From positions 186,001 to 250,000 of the forward strand of contig NZ_WOSY01000004.1 in NCBI RefSeq assembly GCF_011516755.1: a DNA stretch of 64,000 bases, written 5' to 3'. Below the pieces are notes generated by a model, which did no database searches, was not told the origin of the DNA, and was given only the letters and a program-made list of their open reading frames with translations. The translations under genes were made by a program, and so were the position numbers. Positions 55,606 through 64,000 of the stretch are shown here, one piece after another. Every line of letters starts with the position of its first letter. Position 1 is the stretch's first letter. This stretch comes from Acetobacter conturbans (GTDB lineage Bacteria > Pseudomonadota > Alphaproteobacteria > Acetobacterales > Acetobacteraceae).

Positions 55606-56361
55606 ATGCGGTCAGGACAGGTGGCGCGGTTGGGCACAGCAGGCGCCGCGGTGATGATGGTGCTGTCCGTCGCCGGATGCCAGAGTTCCGCCAGACAGGA
55701 CGCCTACGGTAAACTGGGCAGTGTCTGCTCCTTCATGGCGCCCACGGTTTCGGGGGTACGGAATTACGCCCCGGCAGGGGAAAAAGACGCACCTGACAGC
55801 CGTGTGGCCTATCCTGACCCGGATACCCCCATCTACTGCGACAGACCTCTCTCCACGTCCCTGAGTGCCATCATAGAACTCGCGAATTACACGGAAGCTC
55901 TGCACGTTTCCGGCTATTACGCGCTTCTGCAGCAGGCCGGTCCCTATACCGTGTTCGCCATTCCGAACGAGCCGATGGCGCGTTATTCGGCCCAGTTCAC
56001 TGGTGGTCTGCTGGACCCGGCTAATAAAAACGCTCTCAAGGCGCTGCTTGCCTATACGATCGTGCCGGGAAAATGGTCATTGCCGCGGCTTCAGAAGGCG
56101 CTTGCAAAAGTGCCGACTCATGCCATCAGCCTCAATACGCTGGCCGGTATCCGGCTTACTTTCTCTATTGAACCATCATCCGGCCAGATCGTACTCAGTA
56201 ACCGGAGCGGCGTCATCAATCGCCTGTGGGTGACGGGCGTGCCACAGTCCAACGGTGTTCTGTATTTCACGCAGTCCGCGTTACCGCCGGTGCTTCCTCA
56301 GCCCAACGCGCAGCCGAGCACCGCTGGGACAGTTCCCTCCAAGGTTTCACCAAAGCCCTGA
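55606..56361 (+). CDS. Fasciclin-domain lipoprotein
   Basis: A 251-residue protein read from the ATG at 55606, with GGGAGA upstream. It has a lipoprotein signal ending LSVAGCQSS (lipid Cys about residue 25). A single fasciclin (FAS1) domain spans about 85-230: YYALLQQAGPYTVFAIPNEP, the H-box-like LLAYTIVPGKWSL and a late GVLYFTQSALPP. The tail is Pro/Ala-rich. FAS1 domains mediate weak adhesion between cells or to surfaces. No partner is seen, but it follows the Gly/Trp-rich lipoprotein in the same direction. Confidence 0.82.
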   Translation: MRSGQVARLGTAGAAVMMVLSVAGCQSSARQDAYGKLGSVCSFMAPTVSGVRNYAPAGEKDAPDSRVAYPDPDTPIYCDRPLSTSLSAIIELANYTEALHVSGYYALLQQAGPYTVFAIPNEPMARYSAQFTGGLLDPANKNALKALLAYTIVPGKWSLPRLQKALAKVPTHAISLNTLAGIRLTFSIEPSSGQIVLSNRSGVINRLWVTGVPQSNGVLYFTQSALPPVLPQPNAQPSTAGTVPSKVSPKP

Positions 56362-56375
56362 ACCGATCTGAACCG

Positions 56376-56408
56376 ACAGCCGGCGGGTCACTATCAACCG
56401 TCGGCTGT
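56376..56408 (+). terminator. Hairpin after fasciclin gene
   Basis: ACAGCCGGCGG pairs with CCGTCGGCTGT around an 11-base loop, with one G-T pair. No T run follows, so termination is uncertain. Confidence 0.45.
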
Positions 56409-56561
56409 TATCCGGTGACGTAGTTTCGGTAACCAGAAATGCCCGAAATTATGGGCGCACAAAGCCTGTCTCTCAGGCTCGAGACCAGATTTCTAATTGA
56501 AATCACTCTTCCCTGAACTGGTTCCGGTGCTTTTGACCACCGGAACCATGATGCAGGAAAA

Positions 56562-59219
56562 TTATTTGCCGACTGCAGCGACGATGCCTGCGCGAACAGC
56601 ATCGAGAGCTGCTGTCGCCGCGTTCCCATCCGGACCGCCAGCCTGCGCCATATCCCGTCGGCCGCCACCACCTTTGCCACCAAGCGCTGCACTCGCGGCC
56701 TTCACAAGCTCAACCGCGTTCAGGGCTTCCGGCAGTTCCGGATTGACGTAGACAACGACGCTGCCTTTGCCGTCAGCCGTCGAGATGAGAGCGACAACGC
56801 CCACCCCGATCTGCTTGCCAATGGTTTCGGCAAGACCCTTCAGTTCCTTCGCAGGGGTGTCACCGACATTCCGCCCCGCGAAAGATATGCCCGCCACGGT
56901 TTCCGCTTTTGTCGCGTCTGCACCACCGGCGGCCAGCTTCCGCTGAAGGTCGGAAATCCGACGCTCCATCGTCTTCCGCTCTTCCAGCAGGGTCGCCAGC
57001 CGTTCAGGCGCTTCGACTGCGGACACTTTCAGCATCGCAGCGATCTGATTGAGGCGTTCTTCGTTCAGCACGGCAGCCGTTTCGGCCGCAGAGCCTGCAA
57101 CGGCTTCGATGCGACGGACGCCGGCCGAAACCCCGCTTTCGGAAGAAATGCGGAACAGGCCGATATCACCCGTACGAGTGACATGCGTGCCGCCACAAAG
57201 CTCAACCGACCAGGCCGGTTTCGTGCCATCGGCTTCCTTGCCACCCATGGAAACGACACGGACTTCATCGCCGTATTTCTCCCCGAAGAGCGCCATGGCG
57301 CCTTCTTTGGAGGCCTCTTCCGGGGTCGTGATTCGGGTCGTGACCGGCGTGTTTTCCCTGATGCGGGCGTTCACTTCCGCTTCGATCTCGGCCAGTTCCT
57401 CGCGGGTGATCGGGCGCGGCTGACTCACATCAAAGCGCAGGCGATCCGGGGTGTTGAGGCTGCCTTTCTGTGTGACATGATCACCCAGACGGCGACGCAA
57501 TGCCTCATGGAGAAGGTGGGTGGCCGAGTGGTGCGCGCGGATGGATGAGCGGCGGGCATGATCAACTTCAGCCGTAACCGCAGCGCCGATCTTGATGACG
57601 CCTTCTGTCACCGTGCCATAATGCACGAGCAGATCCCCGAGCTTCTTCTGCGTGTCTGAAATGGCGACACGCAGGCCGGGCGCGATGATCTGTCCCGTGT
57701 CACCGACCTGACCGCCACTTTCTCCATAAAAGGGAGTTTGATTGAGCAGAATGGCGACCTCAGTACCGATCCCAGCGGATTCCACGCTTGTGCCTTCGGC
57801 CACGATGAACTGGACCTCGGCCTGTGCCGTCTCCTTGCCATAGCCAAGGAATTCTGTGGCACCGAACTTGTCACGGGCCTCGAACCACACGGTTTCCACT
57901 GCCGTGTCGCCGGACCCTGTCCATGCTGCTCGGGCACGCTCGCGCTGGATTTTCATGGCGGCCTCGAAGCCGGGCACGTCTACAAGATGACCACTGGAGC
58001 GCAACGCGTCCTGCGTCAGATCGAGCGGAAAGCCGAACGTGTCATAAAGCTTGAAAGCCACGTCCCCCGGCAGCGCGCCACCTTGCGCCAGTTTCTCCGT
58101 TTCTTCCTCTAGCAGGGCAAGGCCACGATCCAGCATGGCTTTGAACCGCTCTTCCTCGCCACGCATCGTCTCGCGGATGAGCGGTTCAGCCTGACCCAGC
58201 TCCGGATAGGCATGACCCATTTCCTGAATGAGGGCAGGAAGCAGCTTGTAGAAGACCGGCTCCTGAGTGCCCATCATGTGCAGATGGCGCATGGCGCGGC
58301 GCATGATGCGACGCAGGACGTACCCACGACCGTCCTTTGACGGCAGGACCCCATCCGCCATCAGAAACGCTGTGGAGCGCAGGTGATCAGCCACAATACG
58401 GTGGCTGGCCTTGAACTGGCCGTCCGGGTCCTGCGATGTCACATCAGCGGAAGCGAGGATCAGTGAGCGGAACGTATCCGTGTCGTAATTGTCACGCTTG
58501 CCCTGCATGATGGCGGCGAAGCGCTCCAGCCCCATGCCGGTGTCGATGGAGGGACGGGGAAGCGGCGTGCGGGTTCCCGGTGGATCCTCGAAGAACTGCA
58601 TGAACACCAGGTTCCAGATCTCGACGAAGCGGTCCCCGTCTTCATCAGGAGAACCCGGCGGACCGCCGAACACATCCGGTCCATGATCGTAGAAAATCTC
58701 GGAGCAGGGCCCGCAGGGTCCTATATCGCCCATGCGCCAGAAATTGTCGGAGGTGGGAATGCGGATGATACGGTCATCAGGCAGACCGGCGATCTTCCGC
58801 CACAGAGCGGCGGCTTCCTCGTCTTCCGAATAAACGGTGACAAGCAGCTTGTCCTTGGGAAGCGCAAAGTCCCGAGTAATGAGATTCCACGCCAGTTCAA
58901 TGGCCTGCGGCTTGAAGTAATCGCCAAAGGAGAAATTGCCCATCATCTCGAAGAAGGTGTGATGGCGCGCGGTATAACCCACATTGTCCAGGTCGTTGTG
59001 CTTGCCGCCGGCACGCACAACTTTCTGCGCGGTCGTCGCCCGAGAATAAGGCCGCGTTTCCTGACCGGTGAAAACGTTCTTGAACTGCACCATGCCCGCG
59101 TTGGTGAACAACAGAGTCGGGTCGTTGCTCGGCACCAGCGACGATGACGGAACGATCTGATGTCCGTTGGACGCAAAGTAATCGAGAAAAGCGGAACGGA
59201 TTTCGTTGGTCGTTGGCAT
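56562..59219 (-). CDS. alaS: Alanyl-tRNA synthetase
   Basis: An 885-residue class II enzyme that charges tRNA-Ala. It starts [20 protein letters not shown], has the aminoacylation core with [14 protein letters not shown], then the editing domain with the zinc-binding [11 protein letters not shown] and [13 protein letters not shown], and the C-terminal DHHA1-type domain near [17 protein letters not shown] chose the ATG at 59219 because it matches known N-termini; a GTG 30 bases earlier is in frame. The length is normal. It is followed on the same strand by nothing obvious and faces the fasciclin gene. Confidence 0.97.
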   Translation of the reverse strand: MPTTNEIRSAFLDYFASNGHQIVPSSSLVPSNDPTLLFTNAGMVQFKNVFTGQETRPYSRATTAQKVVRAGGKHNDLDNVGYTARHHTFFEMMGNFSFGDYFKPQAIELAWNLITRDFALPKDKLLVTVYSEDEEAAALWRKIAGLPDDRIIRIPTSDNFWRMGDIGPCGPCSEIFYDHGPDVFGGPPGSPDEDGDRFVEIWNLVFMQFFEDPPGTRTPLPRPSIDTGMGLERFAAIMQGKRDNYDTDTFRSLILASADVTSQDPDGQFKASHRIVADHLRSTAFLMADGVLPSKDGRGYVLRRIMRRAMRHLHMMGTQEPVFYKLLPALIQEMGHAYPELGQAEPLIRETMRGEEERFKAMLDRGLALLEEETEKLAQGGALPGDVAFKLYDTFGFPLDLTQDALRSSGHLVDVPGFEAAMKIQRERARAAWTGSGDTAVETVWFEARDKFGATEFLGYGKETAQAEVQFIVAEGTSVESAGIGTEVAILLNQTPFYGESGGQVGDTGQIIAPGLRVAISDTQKKLGDLLVHYGTVTEGVIKIGAAVTAEVDHARRSSIRAHHSATHLLHEALRRRLGDHVTQKGSLNTPDRLRFDVSQPRPITREELAEIEAEVNARIRENTPVTTRITTPEEASKEGAMALFGEKYGDEVRVVSMGGKEADGTKPAWSVELCGGTHVTRTGDIGLFRISSESGVSAGVRRIEAVAGSAAETAAVLNEERLNQIAAMLKVSAVEAPERLATLLEERKTMERRISDLQRKLAAGGADATKAETVAGISFAGRNVGDTPAKELKGLAETIGKQIGVGVVALISTADGKGSVVVYVNPELPEALNAVELVKAASAALGGKGGGGRRDMAQAGGPDGNAATAALDAVRAGIVAAVGK

Positions 59220-59350
59220 GGTCGGGGGAAACGTCCTGATGGCGGTCACCCGCTGACAAAGGACAGCAGGTAAAAGGGAAACGGATGGTATTCGCTCGGT
59301 TCTAGCGCAGTCTGAGGCAACTGGAAAAGATGGCTAACGCGTCCGTTCCA

Positions 59351-59881
59351 TCACGGGTCTGTCTTGTCGGCAGGGCAGGGAATTTCCGCATCAGTCACGC
59401 CAGTGGAAATTTCAGCAAGATCCATCACGGATGTTGGCGGTCTTTCGCGGAATACAAGGCGTTCACTCAGTTTGAAATTGGCGAACATTCCGGCAAGAGC
59501 GCCTGCGGCGAGCGCGATAATCGGGAAATGAACACAAAAGGGAATAAAAAAGAAAAGGAGATAAACAGTGCCCCGGTTCAGCAGAAAACCCAGACTGTTG
59601 GCGGACAGAAATCGGAGCCACTGCAGAAAAGGGTGGTCATGACGTCCGACATCGCCAAACGTCCAGAAGCGGTTCGCCATCCAGTTCAGTGTGGCGGCAA
59701 CAAAATAAGCGGCGAGAACAGCAGCATTCAGCCCGATAATATCGCGGAGGGCGTAAACGGTTCCTGCGTCCCACATGAAGCCCAGCGCTCCGACCATCCC
59801 GAAGCGAAACAACCGTAGCAGCGATTTTTTCTTGCCGCTTTGAGGTGTCTGCGGAGAAAGGGGTGGTGCGAACTCGGACAT
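59351..59881 (-). CDS. GtrA-family membrane protein
   Basis: A 176-residue protein with four membrane segments. LRLFRFGMVGALGFMWDAGT and LAAYFVAATLNWMANRFWTF carry the GtrA signature, including the conserved Asn-Trp. GtrA proteins help move lipid-linked sugars across the membrane for surface polysaccharide. No glycosyltransferase is adjacent, although the ELM1-like and OmpA genes also point to envelope functions in the region. The N-terminal 30 residues are disordered and basic. Confidence 0.85.
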   Translation of the reverse strand: MSEFAPPLSPQTPQSGKKKSLLRLFRFGMVGALGFMWDAGTVYALRDIIGLNAAVLAAYFVAATLNWMANRFWTFGDVGRHDHPFLQWLRFLSANSLGFLLNRGTVYLLFFFIPFCVHFPIIALAAGALAGMFANFKLSERLVFRERPPTSVMDLAEISTGVTDAEIPCPADKTDP

Positions 59882-59917
59882 GTAAGAAATCCGACCAGAC
59901 GTGTGAATGGGCTTAAC

Positions 59918-59948
59918 GAAAAAAGGGTGCCTGAAAAGGCACCCTTTC
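59918..59948 (-). terminator. Rho-independent terminator of ompA
   Basis: On the minus strand AAAGGGTGCC pairs perfectly with GGCACCCTTT around a 6-base loop and runs into a T run. It lies 35 bases after the OmpA stop. Confidence 0.92.
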
Positions 59949-59982
59949 TCGTAGCGTTTCCTGAAAGATCCAGAAACCGGGA

Positions 59983-61122
59983 TCAGTGCAGGATGATTTC
60001 CACGCGACGGTTCTGCGGCTCACGTGTGTTCGCGCCCGTCGGAACCAGCGGATGCTCTTCACCGTAACCGTGAATGTCGATAGCGGAAGCCGGGACGCCG
60101 TCACGGATCAGCTCAGCCTTGACGCTGTTCGCACGACGGATCGACAGACCCATGTTGTACTTCGCACCGGAAGCGCCACCACGAGCCGACGAGTTGTCGG
60201 TGTAGCCGTTGACTTCAATGCGCGTCGTCTGGACGTGCGTGGAAGCCTGAGCTGCCTCGGCAACGATCTGGCGAGCACGAGCCGTCAGGTTCGACTTATC
60301 CCAGTCGAAGAAGACGAGATATGTGCGAGCCGGCGTCGGAGCAGGCGGAGCAACATAGGGCTGAGCCGGCGGCGGCGGCGGAGCCGTATCGAACGCGTAG
60401 CGCAGACCCACGATGAACTGGTGGTTGAAGCGCTGATCGAAGTTCACGTGACCTGTGTGAACGCCGGACTGGTTCCACGTCGTGGACTGATAAGCCCCAT
60501 CCGTGAAGGTCTGGCCGATCATGCGGTATTCGGTCGTGACCTGCAGACCCGGAACGCCCGTGTCGTAAGCCGCACCGACGATGCCCTGGTAAGCAAAGCC
60601 ACCGTTCGTGCCACCAAGGCGGCTACGGTTGCCATTGCTGAAGCGGGTATCAGTCGGGTTGTAATGCTGCCAGAGATAACCGGCACCAACACCGACGAAC
60701 GGTGTAACTGGCGCATCGATACCGAACTGCTTCAGATCGATGTCATACAGAACGTTGACCAGGCCGCCATAAGACTGGTCGCTGCCGCGGGTCTTACCGC
60801 TTACGCCAGTGTAGTTGCGGTGATTGATCTCGGAGTAGTTATAAACACCCTCGACCTCAACGCGCAGACCATTGCCGAAGCCCCAGCCAAACGCACCGAA
60901 ACCGGTGAAGCCGTTCTGATGACGGTACTTGCTGTGGGTGTCGTTGCCCATCGTGTTGCTACCGCCGGACATGGCGCTGGCAGCCGTATTGGCATGCTGG
61001 GTCTGCGTAAGATCATAACCGCCACCGAGATCAACATACGGACCGGTGATGGTTGTGGCGGAAGCAGCCACAGGGGCTGCCGCCATAAGGGTGGTTGCGA
61101 GTAACGCAGTGCGGAGACGCAT
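59983..61122 (-). CDS. OmpA-family outer-membrane protein
   Basis: A 379-residue protein read from the ATG at 61122, which follows AGGA. A signal peptide (cleavage near ASA, about residue 22) leads to an eight-stranded beta-barrel (about 25-235). A Pro-rich hinge (PPPPPAQPYVAPPAPTPA) joins it to a C-terminal OmpA peptidoglycan-binding domain with LVFFDWDKSNLTARARQIV, the NGYTDNSSARG region, and the Asp/Arg contacts SIRRANSVKAELI and NRRVEI. It tethers the outer membrane to the cell wall. It has its own terminator. Confidence 0.92.
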   Translation of the reverse strand: MRLRTALLATTLMAAAPVAASATTITGPYVDLGGGYDLTQTQHANTAASAMSGGSNTMGNDTHSKYRHQNGFTGFGAFGWGFGNGLRVEVEGVYNYSEINHRNYTGVSGKTRGSDQSYGGLVNVLYDIDLKQFGIDAPVTPFVGVGAGYLWQHYNPTDTRFSNGNRSRLGGTNGGFAYQGIVGAAYDTGVPGLQVTTEYRMIGQTFTDGAYQSTTWNQSGVHTGHVNFDQRFNHQFIVGLRYAFDTAPPPPPAQPYVAPPAPTPARTYLVFFDWDKSNLTARARQIVAEAAQASTHVQTTRIEVNGYTDNSSARGGASGAKYNMGLSIRRANSVKAELIRDGVPASAIDIHGYGEEHPLVPTGANTREPQNRRVEIILH

Positions 61123-61209
61123 TTTTTCGTCCTCATTTCTCAACTGTTTGGGCTGAAACCAGACGTTCGGTTCCCTGCCCCTACAGGCTGTCTAAAAGCC
61201 CTATAAAAC

Positions 61210-61235
61210 GATGGGTTCCGGTAATGGAACCCATC
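61210..61235 (-). terminator. Terminator of aroKB
   Basis: GATGGGTTCC pairs perfectly with GGAACCCATC around a 6-base loop. On the minus strand it is followed by GTTTTATAG. It lies after the aroKB stop and before the OmpA start. Confidence 0.8.
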
Positions 61236-61405
61236 TGAGGGGGCTTTCGGCGATTACACGCCATAAGCGTGCTTTATTTGCAACAGTTCATTCCGGGAGC
61301 ACGAACAAACTATTGCAGTAAAACGATGATTAACGTCGGTCCTTCTGTGGAGGAACCGCGCAAAACGGCCACTCATTTCGGGGTCGGCAAATTACCGAAA
61401 AGCTT

Positions 61406-63211
61406 TCAGACGTCAGTCCCCCGACTGGTTTCTGGCAGCATCGCGTCGGGCGCACATCCATCGTCCACAAGGACATCATGGACTGCCTGCGCCTGAACAT
61501 CCCGGCAGGTAAAGGCCTGACCGATTCCACGCACCAGCACGAACGTGAGCTTTCCGTCCTGCATCTTCTTGTCCCGCGTCATGTGGTCAAGAAGAGTCCG
61601 CGCAGCGAAGGGCCGACCAAGCTGGGAAATGCGGGAAGGCATCTCCAGGGCGTCGAGATGGGCGGTCAGCCTGTCGAGGTCCTCCTGCGGGCAGTAGCCG
61701 AGGCGCACCGAGAGCATGAAAGCAAGACGTAGCCCGATTGAGACAGCCTCTCCATGCAGGAGACTGCCGTCATATCCCATTTCGGCCTCAAGAGCATGTC
61801 CGAATGTGTGCCCGAGGTTGAGAAGTGCGCGACCGCCTTCAGCTTTCCGCTCGAATTCATCTTCCGTCACCACCGCTGCCTTGAAGGCGCAGGCCTTCTC
61901 CACCGCTTCGGCCAGGGTGTTGGGATCCTGCGAGAGAACGTCTTCGCCGTGCTTTTCACACCACGCAAAGAGATCAGGGTCACCGATCAGGCCGGACTTC
62001 ACGATTTCGGCATAGCCAGCCTTGATCTCGCGAAGAGGGAGCGTTGCAAGCGTGGAAACGTCCGCAAGAACCACGGCGGGCTGATGGAAAGCACCGATCA
62101 GGTTCTTTCCCCACTTGGTGTTGATGCCGGTCTTGCCACCGACGGAGGAGTCGACCTGGGAAAGAAGCGTGGTCGGCATCTGCACGAACGGAAGGCCCCG
62201 CAGCGTGCTGGCCGCAACGAAACCGGCGAGATCCCCAACAACACCGCCACCGAGCGCGATAATCGCCGTCCGCCGTTCAACCTTATGCTCAAGGATGGCG
62301 TCCGTAAGGCGCTGGAACTCTTCGAGCGACTTCGATTTCTCGCCCGGCTGCACCACGAGCGACTGGACTGAGAAACCGGAATCCGAAAGCGCTTCCAGAA
62401 GCGGATGAAGATATAACTCCGCCACATGCGCATCTGAAATCACGATGGCGCGCTTCTGGGGCAGGATGGCGGAGAGAAGTGCCCCGGCCCGTTCGACCAG
62501 CCCGCTGCCGATGATTACTTCATAGGAACCGCGCTCCAGCCTGACCGGCAGGCGGCGCGGGCGATGGTTGAGGGCCAGCGCCTCAATGACGCGGGTGGTA
62601 GCGTTGTCCACGTTGTCTTCTCCACATTGCACGATGATATCGGCCTCGGCGTAGACCGGATGACGGACGACCATCAGCTGTTCGAGGATATCCCGGGGCT
62701 TCACGCCGTGCAGCAATGGTCTGTGGGTTCGCCCCGTGACGCGCTTCACCAGAATATGCAGCGGGCAGCGCAGCCAGATCGAGATCGCACGGTCGCGGAT
62801 CAGCGCCCGTGTTTCCGCGTTCATGAAAGCGCCGCCGCCCGTCGCGATCACACGAGAAGGCCCATCAAGAAGGCGCTTGAGAACGCGACGTTCCCCATCA
62901 CGAAACGCCTCTTCACCGTACAGCCTGAACACGTCGCTGATGGAACACCCGGCGGCACGCTCGATCTCGGCGTCGGCATCCACGAATCCGAGGCTGAGCC
63001 TCTGGGCGAGGCGGCGGCCAATTGTAGATTTTCCTGCTCCCATGAGACCGATCAGCACGATGCTGCGACCGCTCAGGGGACCGAAACCCGTATAGCTGCG
63101 CACCGCGTCAAGATTGAGCGGCAGGGCACGGACGGACGTCGGTGTGGGGGGAGGCTGCGCCGGCTCTGGGAGAGTCGTGTGCCTCCGGTCTGAGAAGGAT
63201 GGGCGTGACAT
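61406..63211 (-). CDS. aroKB: Bifunctional shikimate kinase / 3-dehydroquinate synthase
   Basis: A 601-residue fusion of two shikimate-pathway enzymes. After a short Pro-rich lead, the AroK part (about 20-205) has the P-loop IGLMGAGKST, DADAEIERAAG and TGGGAFMNAE. The AroB part (about 215-585) has GGGVVGDLAGFVAA, PTTLLSQVDSSVGGKTGI and the metal-site GHTFGHALEAE. AroB cyclises DAHP and AroK phosphorylates shikimate, so they act at separate steps. Usually they are two neighbouring genes; here one frame covers both. The ATG at 63211 is preferred, with one at 63220 possible; neither has a strong ribosome site. Confidence 0.95.
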   Translation of the reverse strand: MSRPSFSDRRHTTLPEPAQPPPTPTSVRALPLNLDAVRSYTGFGPLSGRSIVLIGLMGAGKSTIGRRLAQRLSLGFVDADAEIERAAGCSISDVFRLYGEEAFRDGERRVLKRLLDGPSRVIATGGGAFMNAETRALIRDRAISIWLRCPLHILVKRVTGRTHRPLLHGVKPRDILEQLMVVRHPVYAEADIIVQCGEDNVDNATTRVIEALALNHRPRRLPVRLERGSYEVIIGSGLVERAGALLSAILPQKRAIVISDAHVAELYLHPLLEALSDSGFSVQSLVVQPGEKSKSLEEFQRLTDAILEHKVERRTAIIALGGGVVGDLAGFVAASTLRGLPFVQMPTTLLSQVDSSVGGKTGINTKWGKNLIGAFHQPAVVLADVSTLATLPLREIKAGYAEIVKSGLIGDPDLFAWCEKHGEDVLSQDPNTLAEAVEKACAFKAAVVTEDEFERKAEGGRALLNLGHTFGHALEAEMGYDGSLLHGEAVSIGLRLAFMLSVRLGYCPQEDLDRLTAHLDALEMPSRISQLGRPFAARTLLDHMTRDKKMQDGKLTFVLVRGIGQAFTCRDVQAQAVHDVLVDDGCAPDAMLPETSRGTDV

Positions 63212-63304
63212 GATTTTCATCGTAACATAGAGCGAGCAAACACACGCAATGCTCGGAACGCAGTCGCATCGGATGGCTGCGTGGCAGGAAGAATAGAGGC
63301 ACGA

Positions 63305-63520
63305 ATGCGCCGAATCGTCATTATCGCCGCCTGTGTCGCAGGCATCGTCATTTTTGGCGGAATTGCCGCTCTGGGAACGTCCTCCGCGCCACCGATGCAG
63401 CAGATGGTGCATAAGGATATCCCTGTTGCCTCTCTGGCTCCGGTGGTGCAGCCCGCGCCGGCTCCCACCATCATTCCACCTGCCGCTACAGCACCGGTAA
63501 CGGCGCCGTCGGCCCCCTGA
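63305..63520 (+). CDS. Small Pro/Ala-rich anchored protein
   Basis: A 71-residue protein read from the ATG at 63305, which follows AGAGG. It has a single hydrophobic segment (RIVIIAACVAGIVIFGG) near the start and then a Pro/Ala-rich tail with PAPAPTIIPPAATAP. It looks like a membrane-anchored or exported linker protein. I recognise no family. It is in the same frame as, and 18 bases before, the recombinase gene. Confidence 0.55.
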   Translation: MRRIVIIAACVAGIVIFGGIAALGTSSAPPMQQMVHKDIPVASLAPVVQPAPAPTIIPPAATAPVTAPSAP

Positions 63521-63538
63521 AGCTGTCGATGCGGTTCG

Positions 63539-64000
63539 GTGAATGAGACTGCTCCCATCGTCGAGAGCTTTCTGGAGATGCTGGCTGCTGAACGGGCAGC
63601 CGCGCCTGCCACGCTTGCCGCTTACAGCCGGGATCTGGAGGATTGCAGTTCACGGCTCGCTTCCGAGGGAGAGATACTGGAAACGGCCTCGGCAGCGCTG
63701 TTGCGGTGCTGGGTCGGAGAGATGACGGAAAGTGGGTTTGCCCGTCGCACAATAGCCCGTCGTATTTCCTGCATCCGCCAGTTCTATCTTTTTTTGCTCC
63801 GGGATGGCCGACGCGCGGACAATCCCGCCAGTCAGCTCGAAGCCCCGACACCGGGCCAGACGCTGCCGAAATTTCTTACGGAGTCGGAAGTCTCGGCTCT
63901 GCTGGAAGCGACCGGCACTGATGAAGCAGCATCTCCCACGCAGCAGCGACGTCTGGCTGTCGGACGCGCCGCGCTCGAACTGCTCTACTCCACAGGTCTC
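63539..64000 (+). CDS. Tyrosine recombinase, XerC/XerD-like (cut by window edge)
   Basis: The first 154 residues of a phage-integrase-type recombinase; the gene continues past the window. The N-terminal SAM-like core-binding domain starts ETAPIVESFLEMLAAERAAA and includes ARRTIARRISCIRQFYLFLL, the part that contacts DNA. The region ends at LGRAALELLYSTGL-like sequence, just where the catalytic domain begins, so none of the catalytic Arg, Lys or Tyr is visible. The dedicated Xer proteins resolve chromosome dimers; which one this is cannot be told. The GTG at 63539 is the first start after an in-frame stop. Confidence 0.85.
   Translation, partial: MNETAPIVESFLEMLAAERAAAPATLAAYSRDLEDCSSRLASEGEILETASAALLRCWVGEMTESGFARRTIARRISCIRQFYLFLLRDGRRADNPASQLEAPTPGQTLPKFLTESEVSALLEATGTDEAASPTQQRRLAVGRAALELLYSTGL

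Overview
The window is a chromosomal segment of a GC-rich alphaproteobacterium, most likely an acetic acid bacterium (Acetobacteraceae, for example Acetobacter, Asaia, Gluconacetobacter or Komagataeibacter). The best evidence is a succinyl-CoA:acetate CoA-transferase (AarC type, active-site Glu at residue 294) close to an AarA-type citrate synthase and a SixA-like phosphatase. A dusB-ntrBC-ntrYX-hfq-hflX cluster, a shikimate kinase/3-dehydroquinate synthase fusion and many small secreted proteins of no recognised family agree with this. Nearly all of it is ordinary core genome. No insertion sequence, prophage, CRISPR array or integrase-flanked island is visible.

Layout: 0.2-9.0 kb holds an AsmA-like protein, then a TetR regulator divergent from a complete RND tripartite efflux operon, then tRNA-Gly(CCC). 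9.1-14.8 kb holds small exported or unknown proteins, an HSL-type esterase, murA, dcd and an entericidin-like lipoprotein. 15-17.6 kb is a CPA1 cation/proton antiporter with a cyclic-nucleotide-binding tail. 17.7-27 kb is the nitrogen-regulation and RNA-chaperone cluster. 27-34 kb holds an orphan TadG-like VWA protein, tRNA-Asp(GTC), an aspartyl-protease-like lipoprotein, ahpC-ahpD divergent from oxyR, rpmJ, a TPR protein and dps. 34.3-39 kb holds a TrmN6-like methyltransferase, a polyprenyl diphosphate synthase, murI-pyrE and an ELM1-like protein. 39.1-46 kb holds a small gene behind a near-perfect Fur box, then citrate synthase, sixA and chorismate mutase, a metallophosphoesterase, aarC and glycerate kinase. 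46-52 kb holds a degenerate GDPD-like membrane protein, an unusually long SMC and a DsbA-like protein. 52.7-55 kb holds epmB and epmA (EF-P lysylation). 55-64 kb holds two lipoproteins (Gly/Trp-rich and fasciclin), alaS, a GtrA protein, an OmpA porin, aroKB and the start of a XerC/XerD recombinase cut by the window edge.

The genes mostly work in separate housekeeping modules: envelope building and efflux, peroxide defence (OxyR, AhpC/AhpD, Dps), nitrogen signalling, and acetate oxidation through a CoA-transferase-modified TCA cycle. The points most worth a second look are the loss of the sigma-54-contacting GAFTGA loop in both NtrC and NtrX, the Fur-box-controlled 80-residue protein of unknown function, the long-armed SMC with a catalytically dead GDPD-like gene overlapping its end, the structured aarC leader and the linked acetate-resistance genes. 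I see no clearly new multi-gene system.
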